Shown here: positions 17,724-25,490 of the stretch, one piece after another
Position numbering within the stretch: position 1 is the stretch's first letter
Layout: every line of letters starts with the position of its first letter
Source of the DNA: Aquirhabdus sp.
GTDB taxonomy: Bacteria > Pseudomonadota > Gammaproteobacteria > Pseudomonadales > Moraxellaceae
Length of the DNA: 64,000 nucleotides
Direction of reading: 5' to 3'
NCBI GenBank assembly: GCA_030149815.1
Contig: JASLHI010000015.1
Location: 31,606 to 95,605, forward strand
Notes under the pieces: model-generated
Database searches by the model: none
What the model was told of the DNA's origin: nothing
What the model saw: the letters and a program-made list of their open reading frames with translations, nothing else
Made by a program: the position numbers and the translations under genes

Positions 17724-18194
17724 TTATTCATCAATTAAATCAAAATAATCCGCACCAGTAATCGCTTTTAATAAGTCGTCAGGCACTAATCCCACATCTA
17801 AGCCACGCTTTCCGCCACTGACATAGACTTTTTCCAATGACCTAGCGGTCGCATCCAGAGCCGTTTTTAACTGTTTCTTTTGTCCAATTGGGCTGATCCC
17901 GCCGACCAGATAACCTGTGATACGTTCAGCTTCATCAGGTTTGGCCATACGGACTTTTTTCAGTCCGAAAGCATGAGCAGCTTTCTTCAAACTCAACGTG
18001 TGCGTCACTGGAATAATCGCAACAAAGAATTGCTTTTCATCAGTAATGAGCAAAGTTTTGAAAACACATGCCATGGGTAGATTTAACTTTGTCGCAGCTT
18101 CTTCACCAAAATTAGTACATGATGGATCATGTTCGTATTCATGGATACTAAACGGTATTTTCAGTTTCTTGAGTAAATTACATGCGGGTGTCAT
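17724..18194 (-). CDS. ybaK: YbaK/EbsC-type Cys-tRNA(Pro) deacylase
   Basis: The 156-residue protein is a single YbaK/ProX editing domain. It hydrolyses Cys mischarged onto tRNA-Pro in trans, working with prolyl-tRNA synthetase. Conserved features are the catalytic Lys in CVFKTLL near residue 46, the GGISPIGQKK loop near 98-107 and the SGGKRGLDVGL segment near 126. Length is normal. It lies 15 bases downstream of tag on the same strand, so the two are probably co-transcribed. Confidence 0.93.
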   Translation of the reverse strand: MTPACNLLKKLKIPFSIHEYEHDPSCTNFGEEAATKLNLPMACVFKTLLITDEKQFFVAIIPVTHTLSLKKAAHAFGLKKVRMAKPDEAERITGYLVGGISPIGQKKQLKTALDATARSLEKVYVSGGKRGLDVGLVPDDLLKAITGADYFDLIDE

Positions 18195-18209
18195 TTTAAA
18201 TCTCTATTC

Positions 18210-18797
18210 TTAAACTGAGGCATTACGCACATGGCAATTAACTTCATGATCATTCACCATGCCCATGCTTTGCATGAACGCATAGCAAGTAGTTTCGCCG
18301 ACAAAGCGAAAGCCTGCTTTTTTGAGTGCTTTGGACATCGCAGTGCTTTGAGCGGTCTTAGTCTGTCCATCGCGATAACTTTCTAAATGATTGTCTATCG
18401 TTTTATCATCGACAAAGCTCCAAGCCCAAGCTGAAAAATTAATCCCTTGTGCTTGCATTGCCATATACGCTTTTGCGTTATCACGAATGGCTGATAGCTT
18501 GCCAATATGACGAATCAGCCCAGCATCAGTAACGAGTTCAGCTAAGTCTTCATCGGTCAGCGCAGCGACTTGTACAGGGTCAAAATTAAAGAAGCGCTTG
18601 CGATAATGCTCGCGTTTTCTGAGCACAGTAATCCATGACAATCCTGCTTGTTGACCTTCGAGGCAGAGCTTTTCAAACAGTTTAATCGGATCATACTGCG
18701 GACGACCCCATTCATTGTCATGGTAGGCTTGATAAAGTGGATCGTCGCTACACCAGCCACAGCGATGAATAGTGAGGGAAGGGGAAGTTGTAGACAT
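18210..18797 (-). CDS. tag: DNA-3-methyladenine glycosylase I (Tag)
   Basis: Tag removes 3-methyladenine from alkylated DNA. The 195-residue protein shows RCGWC at 12-16 and a C-terminal NDHEVNCH, which together give the zinc site, plus the diagnostic YHDNEWGRP and FEKLCLEGQQAGLSWITVL motifs with the catalytic Glu region. The ATG at 18797 has no strong ribosome site. ybaK follows 15 bases downstream. psd diverges from the other strand about 150 bases away. Confidence 0.95.
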   Translation of the reverse strand: MSTTSPSLTIHRCGWCSDDPLYQAYHDNEWGRPQYDPIKLFEKLCLEGQQAGLSWITVLRKREHYRKRFFNFDPVQVAALTDEDLAELVTDAGLIRHIGKLSAIRDNAKAYMAMQAQGINFSAWAWSFVDDKTIDNHLESYRDGQTKTAQSTAMSKALKKAGFRFVGETTCYAFMQSMGMVNDHEVNCHVRNASV

Positions 18798-18947
18798 TTT
18801 TTTCTCAATATTTTCTCAAAGATCATGGTCAAAGATCGTGGATTTCAGCGTTTTGCAATTATACTGGCGGCAGAATTTGATTTTAGCGACTAATTACTTT
18901 GATTTGGTCGCATTTATGCAGCAGTTTTTAATGGGATAACATACCGC

Positions 18948-19787
18948 ATGTCAACGTCAAAAAGTCCATTTATATTATTTCAGCACATTGCTCCTCAGCA
19001 TGGTTTAAGCCGTTTGGTTGGTGCATTGGCAGCAAGCAAAATTGGCTTTGTCAAAAATACCTTTATCAAAACATTTGCTCACCGCTATAACATCGATATG
19101 TCGTTGGCAGCTGAAGAAAATTTAACAGCATATTCAAGCTTTAATGACTTTTTTACGCGTGCTTTAAAAGATGGTGTGCGTGCAATTGATGCTGCGCCAA
19201 ACGCCGTGGTTTCGCCTGCGGATGGTGCGATTTCACAATTGGGTAAAATCATTGGTGATGACGTCTTTCAAGCGAAAGGACAGTCGTTTTCGGTTGAAAA
19301 ACTGGTAGCTGATGCTGCACTAGCCGCACCGTTTAAAAATGGTGAGTTTGCAACGGTTTATCTCTCTCCGCGTGATTATCATCGTGTGCATATGCCATTT
19401 GCAGGACGTTTGACGGATACGTTGTATGTGCCAGGTGAGTTATTTTCGGTCAATGTGGAAACCGCACAGAATGTTGAAGGTTTATTTGCCCGGAATGAGC
19501 GCATGGTCTGTTTGTTCGATACTACCGTGGGTCGTATGGCAGTTGTGTTGGTAGGTGCAATGATTGTGGCAGGCATTGAAACTGTCGCGACAGGCAAGGC
19601 AAATCCAACGGGTAAAATTGAACATCGTAAGCATGATCTTCAACTGGATAAAGGCGCAGAACTTGGGCGTTTTTATTTAGGTTCAACAGCAGTGGTGTTA
19701 TTTGAGCCGAATAAAATGAACTGGCTTGAGTCATTTACCGCGGATAGTGCGGTGGTGATGGGCGGTAAAATTGGGATGACGGTTTAA
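18948..19787 (+). CDS. psd: Phosphatidylserine decarboxylase proenzyme
   Basis: Psd makes phosphatidylethanolamine from phosphatidylserine at the inner membrane. The protein (279 residues) cleaves itself at the LGST motif, with Ser246 becoming the pyruvoyl group of the alpha chain. The conserved SPADG (Asp) and YHRVHMP (His) motifs of the self-cleavage and catalytic site are present, as is FNDFFTR near 66-72. Length fits the bacterial family. The ribosome site is weak. It appears monocistronic; a paired palindromic repeat follows immediately. Confidence 0.95.
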   Translation: MSTSKSPFILFQHIAPQHGLSRLVGALAASKIGFVKNTFIKTFAHRYNIDMSLAAEENLTAYSSFNDFFTRALKDGVRAIDAAPNAVVSPADGAISQLGKIIGDDVFQAKGQSFSVEKLVADAALAAPFKNGEFATVYLSPRDYHRVHMPFAGRLTDTLYVPGELFSVNVETAQNVEGLFARNERMVCLFDTTVGRMAVVLVGAMIVAGIETVATGKANPTGKIEHRKHDLQLDKGAELGRFYLGSTAVVLFEPNKMNWLESFTADSAVVMGGKIGMTV

Positions 19788-19798
19788 TTATGGATAAT

Positions 19799-19870
19799 GT
19801 AGGGGTAGACCTGTGGTCTGCCCTAAGCTAGTACATCTGAGCTGTGGGAGAACACAGTTCTCCACTACAA
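19799..19870. repeat. Paired palindromic repeat unit (GTAGGGG family)
   Basis: Two hairpins face each other: GTAGGGGTAGACC-TGT-GGTCTGCCC at 19799-19823, then about 20 bases, then GGGAGAAC-ACA-GTTCTCC followed by ACTAC up to about 19868. The outer ends are GTAG and CTAC, so the whole unit is an inverted pair. A single related hairpin occurs at 30176-30205. The arrangement resembles the bacterial BIME type of paired short repeats. Confidence 0.65.
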
Positions 19871-19923
19871 TATTCATGCAATTCTTATCAACGCAACTTT
19901 CATTAAGGCAAGTCTGATTTCAA

Positions 19924-20274
19924 TTAAAACCGCGCCGCCGTCACAATAATTTCAACCAGTAATGATGGATCAGCGAGCCTAGCTTCGCTCGTTGCCCGAA
20001 CTGGCGCGCAGCCTTCAGGAACCCAAGCATCATAAACTTCATTCATCGCTTCAAAGTCTGCGATGTCTTTTAGCCAAATAATCACTTGCAATATATGCTC
20101 TCGAGAGGATTCTGCTTCACCAAGTAGACGATCTACATGTGCTAAGGCTTCCGCCGTTTGTTCTGCAACAGTTTTTCCTGTTTCGCCAACTTGTCCAGCG
20201 AGATAAACGGTTTCGCCATGAATGACGATTTCACTCATTCGGCGATTGGTGTGCTTACGAAGGATAGATGTCAT
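19924..20274 (-). CDS. RidA-family protein (YoaB/YjgH-like paralog)
   Basis: This 116-residue single-domain RidA/YjgF fold protein starts MTSILRKHTNRRMSEIVIHG, like the paralogs that carry a short leader before the first strand. RidA proteins form trimers and hydrolyse reactive enamine/imine intermediates; the Arg in the APVRATSEARL segment is at the usual position for the active-site Arg. Paralogs outside the RidA core group have unknown substrates. It lies 51 bases downstream of the Kef-type antiporter on the same strand and may share its transcript. A second RidA is at 27779-28159. Confidence 0.88.
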   Translation of the reverse strand: MTSILRKHTNRRMSEIVIHGETVYLAGQVGETGKTVAEQTAEALAHVDRLLGEAESSREHILQVIIWLKDIADFEAMNEVYDAWVPEGCAPVRATSEARLADPSLLVEIIVTAARF

Positions 20275-20325
20275 ACGATTCCTTAAATATGAGGCAATGG
20301 CTTTTTGAATAGAAAATATATTGAA

Positions 20326-22185
20326 TTATAAAGAGATTTTTTCATCTGTTTTAGTTTTTTCAATATTTCGTACTACATGATGGTCACTATCAAAGAGTCC
20401 TTCGAGTTCGATCATGGCGGCACGTGCAGATTCGACAAACTTCACATCGTCATCATAGACAGCTTGTTGACGTTCTAACAACGCCTCATCGTACTCTCGA
20501 AACACATCAATGCTTTCTTTTGCGCTAGATTCGTCGAACCCAAGTGCGAGTAGCGATGCGTGCGCCATACCCAGCGATGAAAAATAAGTTTCGCGCCAAA
20601 CGTGTTGAACACCCGCTTCACGCAAGCGGTAGTAATGTTGACGATCTCGTGCGCGCGCGATGATTTTCAATTTAGGATAGGTGCGGTATAAATATTCAGC
20701 GGTAATTACGGATTGATCTATATCATCTAATGCGAGAACAAATAATTTCGCATGAACAATGCCTGCTGAGCGCAGCAATTCAGGGTTGTTCGGATTGCCA
20801 TAATATACGGCATTACCAAATTTTCTGACAAAATCGACTTGTCCTGCGTCTTTTTCAATCGCTGTAAATTCAATATGATGCATTCGTAAAATACGACCAA
20901 CGATTTGTCCAATCCGTCCAAAGCCTGCAATGATGACGCGATGTTCGTGGTTGGGAATTTCATCAAATTCGCGTTCAGGTTGTTGGCGAGTAAAGACTGG
21001 TTCTAAGTATTTTTCTAAAATAAAGAACGCTAATGGTGTCATTGCCATCGACAAGGTGACGATCAGAATGAGTGGTTGAGCAAGATCAATCGGAAGGATT
21101 TTTTGTGTGACGGCGGTGTTAAACACCACGAAAGCAAACTCCCCACCTTGAGAGAGTGCGATGCCCAAGCGTGCGCTGGTGGGAATACGATTTCCCATCA
21201 TGCGGGCAAGAAAAAATAAGATGAAAAACTTAGCAACCATTAACCCGATTGCACCACCGATCACTAATAGTGGCTCGGCTATAATCAGACGCAGATTAGT
21301 ACTCATTCCAACCGACATAAAAAATAAGCCTAATAACAATCCCTTGAAGGGCTGAATACTGGCTTCAATCTCGTGCCGATATTCGGAGTCGGCAAGCAAC
21401 ACGCCTGTCAAAAAGGCACCCAATGCCATGCTGATGTGCAGTTGATCCATGAGGAGCGCAACCCCAAAGATAAAGAACAGTGCAACTGCCGTGAGTAATT
21501 CATTTGCGCCGCTACTGACAATCAGGCGAAATAATGGGCGAACAATCGAACGACTTGCGAGGACTAATCCGACGAATACCCCAACTACTTTTGCAAAGTA
21601 AACAAAGTCTACACTCTGACCTGTGGGTTGTAATCCTGTACTATGGAATAGTGGCAAAATTGCCAGAATTGGAATGACCGCAATATCTTGGAAAAGTAAA
21701 ATAGCAAAAGCATCTCGCCCATGAGCGCTTGCCAGTTGATGTTTTTCGCTGAGCAATTGCAGTACAAATGCCGTTGAAGAAAGTGCAAAACCAAAACCAA
21801 TGATAAAGCTGGTACTAAGCTGGCTTTGTAATGTCATGCCAAATAATGTTGATGACGTCAGGCTGGCTAATTGCCAAATGGCAAACATTAAAATGACGCC
21901 TGTGACGACGACTTGCAAGCCACCCATGACAAAGATGGGTCGGCGAAGCGCCCAAAGCCGCGACGGTTGCAGTTCAAGACCGATGATGAATAGCAGCATG
22001 ACCACGCCATATTCGGCAAAATGCATCACTGCCTCAGTATTACCCGCAGCATCAAATCCGCTAGGACCCAGAACGACCCCTGTCAATAAGTAACCCAAAA
22101 CCGTTGCTAAACCAAAGCGTCGGCCCAACGGCACTAGTAATATCGCCGCACCCAAAAAAATGGTAATTTGAACCAGTAGTGACAT
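20326..22185 (-). CDS. Kef-type monovalent cation:proton antiporter (CPA2) with TrkA-N domain
   Basis: The 619-residue protein has about 12 membrane segments (residues 5-395) of the CPA2 family, with LFIIGLELQPSRLW, DAFAILLFQDIAVIP and ALSQGGEFAFVVF, then a cytoplasmic RCK/TrkA-N domain from about 415 whose GFGRIGQIVGRIL is the nucleotide-binding loop. KefB/KefC proteins export K+ in response to glutathione adducts of electrophiles; this one resembles KefB but no KefF/KefG ancillary oxidoreductase is next to it. The ATG at 22185 is preferred to an in-frame TTG six bases earlier because it is better spaced from GGAG. Confidence 0.9.
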   Translation of the reverse strand: MSLLVQITIFLGAAILLVPLGRRFGLATVLGYLLTGVVLGPSGFDAAGNTEAVMHFAEYGVVMLLFIIGLELQPSRLWALRRPIFVMGGLQVVVTGVILMFAIWQLASLTSSTLFGMTLQSQLSTSFIIGFGFALSSTAFVLQLLSEKHQLASAHGRDAFAILLFQDIAVIPILAILPLFHSTGLQPTGQSVDFVYFAKVVGVFVGLVLASRSIVRPLFRLIVSSGANELLTAVALFFIFGVALLMDQLHISMALGAFLTGVLLADSEYRHEIEASIQPFKGLLLGLFFMSVGMSTNLRLIIAEPLLVIGGAIGLMVAKFFILFFLARMMGNRIPTSARLGIALSQGGEFAFVVFNTAVTQKILPIDLAQPLILIVTLSMAMTPLAFFILEKYLEPVFTRQQPEREFDEIPNHEHRVIIAGFGRIGQIVGRILRMHHIEFTAIEKDAGQVDFVRKFGNAVYYGNPNNPELLRSAGIVHAKLFVLALDDIDQSVITAEYLYRTYPKLKIIARARDRQHYYRLREAGVQHVWRETYFSSLGMAHASLLALGFDESSAKESIDVFREYDEALLERQQAVYDDDVKFVESARAAMIELEGLFDSDHHVVRNIEKTKTDEKISL

Positions 22186-22407
22186 GGGCAAAACACTCCA
22201 AAAACCATTTATGGATTAAATATTTTCATTATCTTTAGATCATATCAATCGTATATGAATCAGTGTGTATCGCAATCTGTATTGCAAAAAATGTTGCTAA
22301 AAAATCATCAAAAGAATGCATCTACTTGAATAAGTCGATAAAGTCATTGGTAAAGGAATATTGATCATCATAAAAATGATCTGAATACTTAGGGTTTAAC
22401 CATTATT

Positions 22408-23115
22408 ATGAAGTCATTGAAGCAATTTGAATTACCAGAGAATCGTCATTCAAGTTTATTGATTTGGGTGGTTTTGATCATCATCATGCTGAGTGGCATC
22501 ATGTATCTCGGTTTTAAAGTGAATCAAAAACATGCGTTAGATAGTTCCTCTAAAGGTGAGAAACAACTCGCTTCTTCTAATCCACATCATATTGAAAATA
22601 CACCTGCGCGTGTATTAGAAATGCTGCAGGCAGAGCAGCTTGCGGGAAGTTTGATTTATAAAACTAAAATTATTTTGCTAGATACAACGTCACAGGACTC
22701 TCCACTGAATCGTGATGCTTTGTGGCAACAAGGACAGAAGCAACTGACTCTCGTTCAGGCGACTGTGAATGTGGCGGTGGATTTAAGTGAACTCACGCTA
22801 CAGAGTGTTACTGGAAAAAATGCGACATCGGTTGTTTTACCTCCTGCACGAATCATGACGACACAGATTGATAGTTTGACCAGCTACGATACAAAAACAG
22901 GTCTACCTTCAACGGTTCAACTCGGTTTATCTATGACGAGTGCGCAAGAGCAAGATGTTGAGTTGCAGATAGAGCATGACTTATGTGCATCAGGCGTTTT
23001 GCAAACCTCTACAGAAGATGCACGTCAGAGAGTTGTCGCATTACTCGCATCTAAACATATTCCAAGGGTTGTCACGACGACAGATCCTGTCTTATGCCGG
23101 AAGAGTGCAAGCTAA
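22408..23115 (+). CDS. DUF4230-like single-span membrane protein
   Basis: The 235-residue protein has one membrane helix (about 18-40, LLIWVVLIIIMLSGIMYLGF) and a periplasmic domain. The segment VNVAVDLSELTLQ...VVLPPARI...IDSLTSYD resembles the DUF4230 family, whose function is not known. It carries two Cys in the C-terminal part (HDLCASG and DPVLCRKS) that might form a disulfide. The ATG at 22408 has only a weak ribosome site. It diverges from the Kef gene across about 220 bases where I see no other feature. Confidence 0.65.
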   Translation: MKSLKQFELPENRHSSLLIWVVLIIIMLSGIMYLGFKVNQKHALDSSSKGEKQLASSNPHHIENTPARVLEMLQAEQLAGSLIYKTKIILLDTTSQDSPLNRDALWQQGQKQLTLVQATVNVAVDLSELTLQSVTGKNATSVVLPPARIMTTQIDSLTSYDTKTGLPSTVQLGLSMTSAQEQDVELQIEHDLCASGVLQTSTEDARQRVVALLASKHIPRVVTTTDPVLCRKSAS

Positions 23116-23194
23116 TCTTATAGTCGTGTGCTTATGCTAAGCATTCACAGAATGTTTAGTGACTTATCTAGTATCTCGCCAAAGGAGAGGAACA

Positions 23195-24052
23195 ATGCAA
23201 TCTGAAGTCAAATACGTCCGTGCGAATGGCTTACGCTTTGGCTATTTTGAACAGGGTCGTGGTCCATTGATTATCTTATTGCATGGTTTTCCTGATACGC
23301 CGCATACATGGGATCTTATACAGCCACAGCTTGCACAAGCTGGTTATCGTGTGGTCGCACCTTTTATGCGTGGTTATCCGCCAAGTGATCTATCTGCTAA
23401 TGAGGACTATGGCGTGCTGACTTTAGGGCAAGATATTGTTGCGTTGATTGAAGCTCTAGGAGAGAAGCAGGCGATTGTGATTGGTCACGATTGGGGCGCT
23501 TTTGCAGCTTATGCAGCTGCTAATCTGAGTCCGCAATCAATCAGTAAACTCGTTGTGATAGCCATTCCGCATCCCAATGCCTTACGGTTTAATTTGCAGG
23601 CCTTAATCAAGACGCATCATTTCTTCGCTTTCCAATTTAGATCTTGGGCAGCCAAACGGTTACGGCGAGATAACATGTCGGAAATCAATGCTATATATCA
23701 TCGTTGGTCGCCGAATTGGCAATTTGGAGAGATGGAACTTGCGCCAGTGAAGGAAACTTTACGAATGCCAAAAGCTCTGGAAAGTGCCTTGGGGTATTAC
23801 TTGAGTTTTAGGCGAGAGGCAATTGGTCGAAAAGGCGCAGCGACACGTCAGTTAATTCGCCAGCAAACTTCAGTTCCCACATTAGCATTTTTTGGTATGG
23901 AAGATGGGGCGTTGGATCAGAGTAGTATTTCGCGGACGCGGAGTTGCTATTCAGGACAATATGAAGTGGTTCGAGTTCCTAAAGTCGGGCATTTTCTACA
24001 TCGAGAAATGCCCAACGAGTTTGTTCGCAGGGTGCTCGCGTTTATTCAATAA
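23195..24052 (+). CDS. Alpha/beta hydrolase of the epoxide-hydrolase/dehalogenase-like group
   Basis: The 285-residue protein has the oxyanion loop HGFPDTPHTWD near 30, the nucleophile elbow GHDWGAFAAY near 98-107 with Asp as nucleophile, a helical cap (about 130-215) and the catalytic His in VGHFLHREMP near the end. An Asp nucleophile in GHDWG points to an epoxide hydrolase- or haloalkane dehalogenase-like enzyme and away from a serine esterase; the substrate is unknown. AAAGGAGAGG lies just before the ATG at 23195, so the longer frame from 23159 is rejected. Confidence 0.85.
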   Translation: MQSEVKYVRANGLRFGYFEQGRGPLIILLHGFPDTPHTWDLIQPQLAQAGYRVVAPFMRGYPPSDLSANEDYGVLTLGQDIVALIEALGEKQAIVIGHDWGAFAAYAAANLSPQSISKLVVIAIPHPNALRFNLQALIKTHHFFAFQFRSWAAKRLRRDNMSEINAIYHRWSPNWQFGEMELAPVKETLRMPKALESALGYYLSFRREAIGRKGAATRQLIRQQTSVPTLAFFGMEDGALDQSSISRTRSCYSGQYEVVRVPKVGHFLHREMPNEFVRRVLAFIQ

Positions 24053-24067
24053 CTCAAAAGTAAACAC

Positions 24068-24874
24068 TTAGTTTTTCTTTAGTGCTTTTCGATAAACCAT
24101 TCCCGTGACACTGGCAATTACGCTACGCGGTGTCACGCGAGTCAGGAGTAGTTGTGCCTGATTCATTGCGCCCGGAACATGGAAGTTACGGCGATGCTGT
24201 AGGGAGTAGATGGCTGATTCGGCGCATTGCTCAGGTGTCTGTAGTGCTCCAGTATTCTTGAAGTATTTCAAGTCACTATTTTGCGTCATTTCGGTATCAA
24301 TGCCACCCGGAGCAAATAGCGTCAGACTGATAGGCTTCTTCAGGAGCTCTTGCTGAAGACTGAGGAAGAAGTTGGTTACGAATGCCTTACTGCCTGCATA
24401 AGCGGATTGATACGGCACTGGAACAAGGCTAACCATGCTACTGATTGCCATGATGCCGCCTGATTGATTCTGTGCAATCAAATAGGGAATGAATAGGTTT
24501 GTGAGTTGGACAACACTGCTGACATTCGTTGCAAGTAGGGTTTTAAAACTTTCCCACGAGAGTTCAAGATGCTCACCAAAGAAGGTAATCCCTGCATTTA
24601 GAATCACTGCATAAATTTGCTGTTGCGTTGTTGCTTCAGTGAAGACGCGTTCGACATCACTTTCTATGGATAGGTCTGCTGCAATCACTTGGCAGTGTAC
24701 GTTGTATTGATCTTCTAGCTCGATCTTAATTTTTTCTAGAATTTCGGCACGACGAGCAACTAAAACCAGATTGGCTTGATGATCATGGGCAAGCATCCGA
24801 GCCATGACAAGTCCGATTCCCGATGAAGCACCTGTGACAACGACCCATTTATTCTTAAAATTCATTGTTTGCAT
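24068..24874 (-). CDS. Short-chain dehydrogenase/reductase
   Basis: A classical SDR of 268 residues. The cofactor loop TGASSGIG is at 14-21, NAG near 92, the catalytic Ser in AISSMVSL near 146 and YAGSK (Tyr-x3-Lys) near 158. It resembles the DltE/YqjQ-type SDRs that act on unknown carbonyl or alcohol substrates. The ATG at 24874 has AAGGGA 13 bases upstream; the ATG nine bases later is an alternative. It converges with the epoxide-hydrolase-like gene with only 15 bases between them. Confidence 0.85.
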   Translation of the reverse strand: MQTMNFKNKWVVVTGASSGIGLVMARMLAHDHQANLVLVARRAEILEKIKIELEDQYNVHCQVIAADLSIESDVERVFTEATTQQQIYAVILNAGITFFGEHLELSWESFKTLLATNVSSVVQLTNLFIPYLIAQNQSGGIMAISSMVSLVPVPYQSAYAGSKAFVTNFFLSLQQELLKKPISLTLFAPGGIDTEMTQNSDLKYFKNTGALQTPEQCAESAIYSLQHRRNFHVPGAMNQAQLLLTRVTPRSVIASVTGMVYRKALKKN

Positions 24875-24958
24875 GGTTAGTTTCAGTTCCCTTTATATAA
24901 ATTGTCGTTTGTTTGAGTCTGTGGTGAGTGGCTATTACTGGCAAATATTCCAATTCAG

Positions 24959-25441
24959 CTATTTGATTAAATCTTGATTGATTCTGTATTCAATAATTGA
25001 GCATATTATACTTGTTGGCACTGTCACAGCTCCGATTGCAAAAAATCCCCACCAAGTATGAGCCTGTGTTGAGAAGGCAATTATGCTGCCAAGGATAATT
25101 GACCAAGGTGTACCTGCAAGTCCACCAATAATGATAATTCTAGTCATCGTTTTTCTATTTAAAAAGATTTTATAAGAGATGAGGTCTTTGAAAAATTTAT
25201 CTGTAATCCATGCGGGGATGAAGCCAATAATATATGCACCGATTGTGATTGGAATAAACGATGCAACCATTGCAAGAATATTTCTAAAGTGGATATTTTG
25301 TCCAAAATGGTCTGTATAAAGGAATCCTATTAAATGTGCATATAAAATAGTTAAAATCGTGGCAATTAGTGGCCCAAAAAGTATGAAGCTATGAGATGAC
25401 TTTGATGAGACGTGAGTTTGATTGTTGCTGTCTATTTTCAT
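24959..25441 (-). CDS. Small four-helix membrane protein, function unknown
   Basis: I do not recognise this 160-residue protein. It has a polar Ser/Lys/His-rich N-terminus (1-18) and four hydrophobic helices (about 20-40, 55-80, 105-125, 132-150). The sequence is AT-rich compared with priA and the SDR on either side, with many Ile codons, which suggests recent acquisition or weak constraint. It lies between priA and the SDR gene on the minus strand, about 50 bases after priA's stop on the other side of its start. No conserved motif indicates a substrate. Confidence 0.6.
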   Translation of the reverse strand: MKIDSNNQTHVSSKSSHSFILFGPLIATILTILYAHLIGFLYTDHFGQNIHFRNILAMVASFIPITIGAYIIGFIPAWITDKFFKDLISYKIFLNRKTMTRIIIIGGLAGTPWSIILGSIIAFSTQAHTWWGFFAIGAVTVPTSIICSIIEYRINQDLIK

Positions 25442-25490
25442 TGTGAGTTTCTGTTATTTATATTCTAGATAATCTAAAAGCAATTAAGTC

